Shown here: piece after piece, positions 7,411 to 12,427 of the stretch | Numbering within the stretch: position 1 is the stretch's first letter | Layout of the letters: every line of letters begins with the position of its first letter | Source of the DNA: Candidatus Stahliibacteriota bacterium | GTDB taxonomy: Bacteria > Hydrothermota > Tepidihabitantia > SM23-42 | NCBI GenBank assembly: GCA_030613445.1 | Contig: JAUWLY010000049.1 | Coordinates: 1 to 12,427, forward strand | DNA length: 12,427 nt | Direction: 5' to 3' | The notes under the pieces: generated by a model | Database searches by the model: none | Told to the model about the DNA's origin: nothing | Seen by the model: the letters and a program-made list of their open reading frames with translations, nothing else | Translations under genes and position numbers: made by a program

Positions 7411-8551
7411 AATTGGTTATTCTACAGTCTACTAAGTAGCGTGACTTGAAATCAGTCATGTCACCGGCTTTCTTGCCAGGTACCGGAAAAAGACGCGCTG
7501 ACAAGGGTTTGTTGAGTTGAATCGATAAAGCCGCCACATCAAGAAGGATCGCGTAGAGTTCCTTAGCAGATATGTTCCCGGGCAATGGGATACAGTCAAG
7601 CCCAGTCCCACAAACTGAAGAGCAAGCCAAAATAATCCCAATATCAATGGCTCCACGGCTCCAACTGCGAGCAAGTCCATAGTCTTCAAGAACCGGCAAC
7701 ATCAAACCAGAATACCCACACTTTTTCACATCTATAGATCTTAAAGCCCTGGTCAGTATCGCTGATATTGCCAGTGTACCTGGTCCACCGAATTTCCCGA
7801 GTTTTAACTTTTCAAAAGCATATGCAAGGCTTTCATCCTTGACCAATGAAGGCGCTGGAGATATATCAACCCCTTTGAACAATACTCTTTCTCTTTTCCC
7901 AAGGTTCTGGGCTAGTCGATCAATCTTCCTGAATTCCTTTGCAAGAACTAACTTAAGATAATGTCCAGCTTTTGCCAAACTTTTTGCTCGGCAGAAAGCC
8001 CTGGCTACCAGATCACTGCACTCAATACCGATCGAGAAACAGGTTTTCCCCTCATGGTATGAAGCAGGAAAAAAGGGGATATCAGAAGGACAGCTAGCGA
8101 TCCCTGCAAAACGGAAATTGCCAAAACCTCTTTTCGTACATCGTGAAATCTCCAGGATTGACCTTGCGGTTTTTTGACAAGCTAGAAAATCTATACCATT
8201 TTTACGATTTCCAATAGTCACCGAACCAGAGACAATCGAAGTCGCGCTCAATATTTCCGGAATTGCTCTGATATGAGATGGATTCTGAACCGTACCGATG
8301 CTTGCAAAATCAATCTGGTTTTCTTTGCACAATTCTTCGAGGTCATTGATATAACGAAGCCTCATGCGCAAGCTCCTTTTCCTAAGGTATACTGGCCACG
8401 GTTGGGTTACCATGCGCACTGTCTGTACTCCAATCCCCTTGTTTTCAAAAACCGCTTTAGCCTTTGAAAGAAATCGCCCGATCTTTCTTATCTTTGACGC
8501 TTTTAATGGATATTCAAGATCAGTGCCATAAGTAATCGTGCGTATCTTCAC
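7400..8551 (-). CDS. DUF711 family protein (UPF0210-like)
   Basis: A 383-residue protein of the DUF711/UPF0210 family, a conserved cytoplasmic family without a settled biochemical role that shares a fold with glycyl-radical enzymes of the PFL type. Family-type motifs are CPSDIPFFPASYHEG (154-168), GVDISPAPS (227-235), CGYSGLMLPVLED (278-290), CGTGLDCIPLPG (314-325) and GKKAGDMTDF (359-368). The length is somewhat below the roughly 450 residues of the bacterial UPF0210 members. The start codon is GTG (8551-8549), chosen because the typical opening KIRTITYG follows it; no Shine-Dalgarno is present, and the predicted transcription start is only two bases upstream. It diverges from the DUF6485-gcvPB operon and converges on the tricorn gene. 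Confidence 0.82.
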   Translation of the reverse strand: MKIRTITYGTDLEYPLKASKIRKIGRFLSKAKAVFENKGIGVQTVRMVTQPWPVYLRKRSLRMRLRYINDLEELCKENQIDFASIGTVQNPSHIRAIPEILSATSIVSGSVTIGNRKNGIDFLACQKTARSILEISRCTKRGFGNFRFAGIASCPSDIPFFPASYHEGKTCFSIGIECSDLVARAFCRAKSLAKAGHYLKLVLAKEFRKIDRLAQNLGKRERVLFKGVDISPAPSLVKDESLAYAFEKLKLGKFGGPGTLAISAILTRALRSIDVKKCGYSGLMLPVLEDYGLARSWSRGAIDIGIILACSSVCGTGLDCIPLPGNISAKELYAILLDVAALSIQLNKPLSARLFPVPGKKAGDMTDFKSRYLVDCRITNLKQ

Positions 8552-8559
8552 GTAGGAAA

Positions 8560-8587
8560 ATAATAGTCATTATTGACACCTGGTCAA
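8560..8587 (-). promoter_or_regulatory. Promoter of the DUF711 gene, predicted leaderless
   Basis: Reading leftward, TTGACC (8587-8582) is followed by a 16-base spacer and TATTAT (8565-8560), each one mismatch from consensus. With normal spacing the transcription start is about 8553, two bases before the GTG start codon, and no ribosome binding site is visible. Confidence 0.55.
8573..8587. promoter_or_regulatory. Short inverted repeat overlapping the DUF711 -35 box
   Basis: TTGAC (8573-8577) and GTCAA (8583-8587) form a 5-base-arm palindrome around ACCTG. It covers the -35 and spacer of the leftward promoter and could be an operator half-site pair, but arms this short also arise by chance. 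Confidence 0.2.
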
Positions 8588-8612
8588 GGCACTCTTGTCC
8601 ATCCCAAGTCAG

Positions 8613-8640
8613 TTGACATCGAGCTCATTCTATATATAAT
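8613..8640 (+). promoter_or_regulatory. Consensus promoter of the DUF6485-gcvPB-glmL operon, predicted leaderless
   Basis: A perfect TTGACA (8613-8618), a 16-base spacer and a perfect TATAAT (8635-8640). The predicted start is about 8647, one base before the ATG at 8648, so the mRNA would carry essentially no leader. No Shine-Dalgarno precedes that ATG. An in-frame ATG at 8573 lies upstream of the promoter and would not be transcribed from it. Confidence 0.7.
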
Positions 8641-8647
8641 ATTAGTT

Positions 8648-8845
8648 ATGGACTGTAATATAGAAGCCAATCTGAAGCATTGTAATTGCACTTATGAGCC
8701 ATGTTCTCGTAAGGGCAAATGTTGTGAATGCATTAGTTATCATCTGTCCATCAATGAATTGCCCGCTTGCTGTTTTCCTGATGATATTGAAAAGACCTAT
8801 GACCGATCTTTTGCACGTTTTGCAGAGATTTTCAAGGAGTCCTGA
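8648..8845 (+). CDS. Small cysteine-rich protein, DUF6485 family
   Basis: A 65-residue cytoplasmic protein with nine cysteines (positions 3, 12, 14, 19, 25, 26, 28, 41 and 42), including HCNCTYEPC and KCCEC. The pattern, the ELPACCFPDD segment and the C-terminal helix (YDRSFARFAEIF) match DUF6485, a family of unknown function. The cysteine clustering suggests metal or iron-sulfur binding, which is inference. The open frame extends back to 8573, but the ATG at 8648 is preferred because the family begins there and the promoter lies at 8613-8640. It is the first gene of the rightward operon, nine bases before gcvPB. Confidence 0.75.
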   Translation: MDCNIEANLKHCNCTYEPCSRKGKCCECISYHLSINELPACCFPDDIEKTYDRSFARFAEIFKES

Positions 8846-8854
8846 AGGCTTTGA

Positions 8855-10294
8855 ATGGAACTTATTTTTGAAATATCAAAACAAGGACGCAAAGGCTACT
8901 CATTATCGGCCTGCGATGTTCCGGAAATAGAGATCTCAGCTCGTTTTCGTCGCAAGAAAATCGCGGCATTGCCTGAAGTAAGTGAACCTCAAGTAATGCG
9001 GCATTTTGTCAACCTCTCCTCAATGAATCATCATGTTGATAAGGATTTCTACCCGCTTGGTTCTTGCACAATGAAATATAATCCAAAGATTAACGAAGAA
9101 ACATCGCGGCTTGACGGTTTTACTGATCTCCATCCTTTGCAGCCAGAAAAAACGACCCAAGGCGCCTTAAGGTTAATGTATGAATTAGGTGATTATTTAA
9201 AGAAGATCGTAAACCTTGATGCAATAACGTTGCAACCAGCTGCCGGCGCTCAGGGTGAATTCACCGCGATCAGCATGTTCAAAACTCATTTTAACAAACA
9301 GAATGAAGCTCGTCAGTATATCCTGGTCCCTGATTCAGCACACGGAACCAACCCCGCAAGTGTGAATTTTTCAGGGTTCAAACCCATTACCCAACCATCA
9401 AATGACAAAGGACTCGTCGATGTCAGCAAACTCAAAGAACTCATGAATGAAGAATTTGCCGGACTTATGCTGACCAACCCCAATACCTTGGGCCTTTTTG
9501 AAAAAGAGGTTAAAGAAATCACCGCTATTGTGCATGAAAAGGGCGGTCTTGTTTACCTTGATGGTGCCAATCTCAATCCTCTGCTGGGCATCACAAGACC
9601 AGGTGATATGGGCTTTGATGCAGTCCATTTCAATCTGCACAAGACATTTTCAACACCCCATGGTGGCGGTGGCCCTGGTGCAGGTCCGGTTGCAGTTACC
9701 AAAACCCTTGCCCCCTATCTACCGGTCCCTATTGTATCCAAAAGAGATTCAATGTATACTTTAGACTATGACTTACCTGACACGATCGGCAAGGTCCAGA
9801 CTTTTTATGGCAATTTTCTCGTCCTGGTGCGAGCCTACACTTATTTGAGAATGGTTGGCGAACAAGGGTTAAGAAAAATATCCAAATCAGCGATTCTTAA
9901 TGCTAATTATATAATTCAATTATTAAAAGATGATTATTATTTACCGTTTGACGGGTTTTGCATGCATGAAGGTGTTTTATCAGGAAAAGCATTACGCGAC
10001 CGCGGAGTCAAGACACTCGACATCGCAAAAAGACTTCTGGACTTCGGCCTGCACGCACCTACCGTGTATTTTCCCCTGATCGTTAGTGAGGCACTGATGA
10101 TTGAACCGACTGACAGTGAATCAAAGGAGACCTTGGATTACTTTATTGACGTAATGAAACAAATACGCAAGGACGCCGAGGATCATCCCGACATCCTGAA
10201 ATCAGCACCTCATAATACACCGGTACGTCGTCTTGACGAAGTGAAGGCGATAAAAGAACTTAAGGTAAAATGGACGAACCAAAATTCGAAGTAA
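8855..10294 (+). CDS. gcvPB: Glycine dehydrogenase (decarboxylating) subunit 2, GcvPB
   Basis: The C-terminal-type subunit of the split P-protein of the glycine cleavage system, a PLP enzyme that decarboxylates glycine and passes aminomethyl to the lipoyl H-protein. At 479 residues it is the usual length. Motifs are GSCTMKYNPK, QPAAGAQGE, PDSAHGTNPAS, DGANLNPLLG, and the PLP-lysine motif NLHKTFSTPHGGGGPG with Lys263 as Schiff-base lysine. The start ATG has GAAGG six bases upstream. The enzyme needs GcvPA, which normally lies directly upstream but is absent here; its place is taken by the DUF6485 gene. The gene overlaps the next ORF by 25 bases. Confidence 0.95.
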   Translation: MELIFEISKQGRKGYSLSACDVPEIEISARFRRKKIAALPEVSEPQVMRHFVNLSSMNHHVDKDFYPLGSCTMKYNPKINEETSRLDGFTDLHPLQPEKTTQGALRLMYELGDYLKKIVNLDAITLQPAAGAQGEFTAISMFKTHFNKQNEARQYILVPDSAHGTNPASVNFSGFKPITQPSNDKGLVDVSKLKELMNEEFAGLMLTNPNTLGLFEKEVKEITAIVHEKGGLVYLDGANLNPLLGITRPGDMGFDAVHFNLHKTFSTPHGGGGPGAGPVAVTKTLAPYLPVPIVSKRDSMYTLDYDLPDTIGKVQTFYGNFLVLVRAYTYLRMVGEQGLRKISKSAILNANYIIQLLKDDYYLPFDGFCMHEGVLSGKALRDRGVKTLDIAKRLLDFGLHAPTVYFPLIVSEALMIEPTDSESKETLDYFIDVMKQIRKDAEDHPDILKSAPHNTPVRRLDEVKAIKELKVKWTNQNSK

Positions 10295-10590
10295 CTGAAG
10301 AGAGAAAGAAAATTCTGCTCAATAAGATCGCTCAGAAGGCGATCGACTATCGTTTATCGCCAGTCGCAATCGTTATGTTGGAATCAGCAAAACCACTCGC
10401 CTTTTTGGGGAATCAGTTCTTGATATTTATGCAACCTTTTTACCGCGCGCTATTTAATTATCGTGAATACGAAGAGATAACTGCAATGTTGGAGGATCGA
10501 GCTAACATTGAGGCGTTAATATGTGAAATCGAACGTCTTGAGGAGGCTAGGCATGAAGCAAAAAGAGCCAAAAAGAATTCTGGCCACTGA
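10270..10590 (+). CDS. Conserved-looking hypothetical protein between gcvPB and glmL
   Basis: A 106-residue protein that I cannot assign to a named family. It is mostly helical: an N-terminal charged helix, a middle hydrophobic or amphipathic stretch (about residues 45-65, LAFLGNQFLIFMQPFYRALF), and a Glu/Lys/Arg-rich C-terminal helix (about 75-103). There is no signal peptide and only one cysteine. It starts inside the end of gcvPB (25-base overlap, AAGG just upstream of the ATG) and ends inside glmL (38-base overlap), so it is very likely translated and coupled to both. The hydrophobic segment might associate with a membrane or a partner protein. Confidence 0.7.
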   Translation: MDEPKFEVTEERKKILLNKIAQKAIDYRLSPVAIVMLESAKPLAFLGNQFLIFMQPFYRALFNYREYEEITAMLEDRANIEALICEIERLEEARHEAKRAKKNSGH

Positions 10591-12427
10591 TTGTGGCAGC
10601 ACTACGACCAAAGCTATTCTAATCGAGGAAAAAGGCGAAGAGTACCGACTCGTTGTAAGAGGGGAAGCTCCAACAACTGTGGAGGCTCCTTTTGAGGATG
10701 TCACAAGAGGAGTTCTAAACTCAGTGCGTGAGGTCGAGGAGCTCTCTGGTATAAAGCTACTGGATGGAGAAGATATTATCAAAGGCGCAAAGGACAAAGA
10801 AGGTGTTGATCTCTACGTCTCAACCTCTTCAGCAGGCGGTGGTCTGCAAATGATGGTCGCAGGTGTCGTTTTAACAATGACCGCAGAAAGTGCAGCGCGT
10901 GCTGCCCTTGGTGCAGGAGCAATCGTAATGGACGTCATTGCCTCAAACGACGGTAGACTACCCCATCAAAAAATAGAGCGAATAAGAAATCTGCGACCAG
11001 ACATGATACTCCTGTCCGGCGGTATTGATGGTGGGACTATTTCCCACGTTGTCGAATTGGCAGAACTAATAAAGGCGGCTGATCCAAGACCAAGGTTCGG
11101 CACCGGCTACCGACTCCCAGTTATCTATGCTGGTAACAAAGACGCCCGCGATATCATCCTCAATACTTTGAAGGAAAATACAGAGTTGGTTATCGTTGAA
11201 AACCTTCGCCCGGTTCTTGAAAGAGAAAATCTCAATCCGGCACGTGATAAAATTCATGATCAGTTTATGGAACATGTGATGGCGCACGCACCAGGATACA
11301 AAAACCTTATGGTCATAACCGACGTACCGATTATGCCTACGCCTGGAGCGGTCGGCCTTCTTGTTGAAACGGTTGCTAAGAAAGAAAATATCGCCGCAAT
11401 CGGCGTTGATATCGGTGGTGCAACAACTGATGTATTTTCAGTATTCCAGGGAATCTTCAACCGAACGGTCAGCGCCAACCTCGGTATGTCTTATTCAATA
11501 AGCAATGTGCTTGCTGAAGCTGGTATTGAAAATATCATGCGTTGGTTACCTGAGGATATCGAGGAAAAAAGCCTCCGAAACCGAATAAGAAACAAAATGA
11601 TCCGTCCAACTACAATACCCAGTGCCTTAGTAGATTTGAAGATTGAACAGGCCATAGCCCGCGAGGCTTTAAGATTGGCTTTTGAACAACACAAGAGTAT
11701 GGCAGTCGGTCTAAAAGGCATTCAACAGGAAAGAACAATCTCGGATGCGTTTTCCCAAAGTATGACCGGCGAAAGCCTTATCGACCTCATGGCCTTGAAC
11801 CTTATCATTGGATCAGGTGGCGCCCTTTCCCATTCACCGCGTAGAAATCAAGCAGCCTTGATGACTATCGACGCGTTTCTGCCTGAAGGCATAACTCGCC
11901 TTGCGGTTGACTCGATATTCATGATGCCGCATCTTGGTGTTTTGTCAACGGTCCATGAAAAATCAGCCACTGAGGTCTTTAACAAAGATTGCCTTATCCT
12001 ATTAGGTTCTTGCATCGCCCCCCTCGGGGTCGGCAAAGAGGGCCAAAAAGCCATCACTATCAAACTTGAACGCAAAGATAAAAAACCTGAGGATCTAGTC
12101 GTTAAATTTGGTGAAATCAAACTCCTCCCGCTTGCGCAAGGAGAGGAAGCAAAGGCCATATTGCAGCGTTCCACGCTCGAATTCGGCAAATTGCCTGTTG
12201 AGATCGGGGAAAGGATGCAAAGGCTCTTCGCTCAAGAACTCACCCCTGAGGAGGCGGTGGGAAGGATCATCGGTGAGGTGCGAGACAGGGGGGATGCTGC
12301 CCTTCTCGATTACACCAGATGGCTCGACGGGGTGGCGCTCGAATCCTTGGAAGTTAGCGAGGAGGAGATCAGAGAAGCCTACAGAGAAGTGGATGAGGAG
12401 CTTATCGCGGCGCTTAATGTTGCTGCT
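10553..12427 (+). CDS. glmL: GlmL/MutL-family ATPase-like protein, frame continuing into HisD sequence (3' partial)
   Basis: The frame is open for 625 codons to the window edge. Residues 1 to about 534 are a GlmL/MutL protein of the ASKHA superfamily, named from genes next to glutamate mutase and proposed to chaperone or reactivate B12-dependent mutases. Phosphate-1 motif DCGSTTTK is at 13-20, LLSGGIDGG around 153-160, phosphate-2 GVDIGGATTD around 284-293 (Asp286), and the adenosine motif GSGGALSHSP from 420. AGGAGG six bases before the ATG sets the start. The normal family approach to the C-terminus (FGEIKLLPL) appears, but after GEEAK (530-534) the expected Gly-rich GlmL tail is replaced by histidinol dehydrogenase sequence. 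No mutase gene is in the window. The GlmL assignment is firm; the nature of the join is not. Confidence 0.85.
   Translation, partial: MKQKEPKRILATDCGSTTTKAILIEEKGEEYRLVVRGEAPTTVEAPFEDVTRGVLNSVREVEELSGIKLLDGEDIIKGAKDKEGVDLYVSTSSAGGGLQMMVAGVVLTMTAESAARAALGAGAIVMDVIASNDGRLPHQKIERIRNLRPDMILLSGGIDGGTISHVVELAELIKAADPRPRFGTGYRLPVIYAGNKDARDIILNTLKENTELVIVENLRPVLERENLNPARDKIHDQFMEHVMAHAPGYKNLMVITDVPIMPTPGAVGLLVETVAKKENIAAIGVDIGGATTDVFSVFQGIFNRTVSANLGMSYSISNVLAEAGIENIMRWLPEDIEEKSLRNRIRNKMIRPTTIPSALVDLKIEQAIAREALRLAFEQHKSMAVGLKGIQQERTISDAFSQSMTGESLIDLMALNLIIGSGGALSHSPRRNQAALMTIDAFLPEGITRLAVDSIFMMPHLGVLSTVHEKSATEVFNKDCLILLGSCIAPLGVGKEGQKAITIKLERKDKKPEDLVVKFGEIKLLPLAQGEEAKAILQRSTLEFGKLPVEIGERMQRLFAQELTPEEAVGRIIGEVRDRGDAALLDYTRWLDGVALESLEVSEEEIREAYREVDEELIAALNVAA
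12158..12427 (+). CDS. hisD: Histidinol dehydrogenase N-terminal segment, fused in frame to GlmL, partial at both ends
   Basis: From about residue 536 of the fused frame the sequence is HisD-like: ILQRS, then LTPEEAVGRIIGEVRDRGDA, ALLDYTRWLDGV, and LEVSEEEI...DEELIAALNVAA. This follows E. coli HisD, where V-D-I-x-x-V-x-x-RGD-x-AL-x-x-Y and LKVS-x-EEI occur in the same order and spacing. RGD is at frame residues 579-581. HisD is the NAD-dependent zinc enzyme that oxidises histidinol to histidine; all its catalytic residues would lie beyond the window edge. The usual start and first roughly 8 residues are missing, and there is no own ATG or ribosome binding site at the join. Hand counting gives about 58% G+C for 12241-12420 against 45% for 11881-12120. 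Confidence 0.75.
   Translation, partial: MLQRSTLEFGKLPVEIGERMQRLFAQELTPEEAVGRIIGEVRDRGDAALLDYTRWLDGVALESLEVSEEEIREAYREVDEELIAALNVAA

Noticed and set aside
8573..8647. Upstream in-frame extension of the DUF6485 gene to an ATG at 8573
   Set aside because: The 25 extra codons cover a perfect TTGACA-N16-TATAAT promoter and do not look like family sequence; the ATG at 8648 fits the family N-terminus.
9313..9764. Open frames on both strands inside gcvPB
   Set aside because: They overlap the well-conserved active-site region of gcvPB and show low-complexity or unlike-protein translations.
10553..12157. DNA mismatch repair MutL
   Set aside because: The MutL name here is the glutamate-mutase-associated ASKHA protein; there is no GHKL ATPase motif, and DCGSTTTK and GVDIGGATTD are ASKHA phosphate motifs.
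11066..12189. Several minus-strand open frames of 70-113 codons opposite glmL
   Set aside because: They are antisense shadows of a strongly conserved coding sequence, with no start signals or recognisable domains.

Overview
The window is a bacterial chromosome segment, gene-dense and moderately AT-rich, with 12 complete protein genes plus one open reading frame that runs off the right edge. I see no rRNA, tRNA, CRISPR array, insertion sequence or phage gene. The mix of bacterial housekeeping genes (birA, coaX, tsaE, tsaB, rimI) with a full-length tricorn-type protease, a split-type glycine decarboxylase subunit, a DUF711 protein and a MutL/GlmL-family protein suggests an uncultured bacterium of the WOR-3 (Stahlbacteria) type or a similar deep-branching phylum. 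That placement is inference from gene content, not a computed phylogeny.

Left arm (16-3978, minus strand): an apparent operon read right to left. It begins with a small lipoprotein, followed by biotin-protein ligase (birA), type III pantothenate kinase (coaX), the t6A tRNA-modification proteins TsaE and TsaB, the N-acetyltransferase RimI, and an unrecognised exported or surface-type protein. Most junctions overlap by 4-38 bases, so translation is probably coupled. The products load biotin onto carrier proteins, start CoA synthesis, and support t6A formation and ribosomal protein acetylation.

Centre (3979-8551): a 119-base divergent promoter region drives the lipoprotein operon leftward and a 1071-residue tricorn-protease homolog (4098-7313) rightward. 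The tricorn gene converges on a DUF711 gene (7400-8551, minus) with a weak terminator-like hairpin between them.

Right arm (8552-12427): a 96-base divergent region has two well-formed sigma70-type promoters whose predicted start sites fall 1-2 bases from the start codons on both sides, which suggests leaderless mRNAs. Rightward there is a compact operon: a 65-residue cysteine-rich DUF6485 protein, gcvPB (glycine dehydrogenase subunit 2, without gcvPA beside it), a 106-residue unknown protein, and a GlmL/MutL-family ATPase-like protein.

The most unusual point is the right end. After about residue 534 the GlmL reading frame changes, without a stop, into the N-terminal part of histidinol dehydrogenase (HisD), and G+C content rises at about the same place. 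The expected GlmL C-terminus and the usual first residues of HisD are both missing. This could be a real fusion, but a chimeric join in the assembly (or a recombination at short shared sequence) is more likely.
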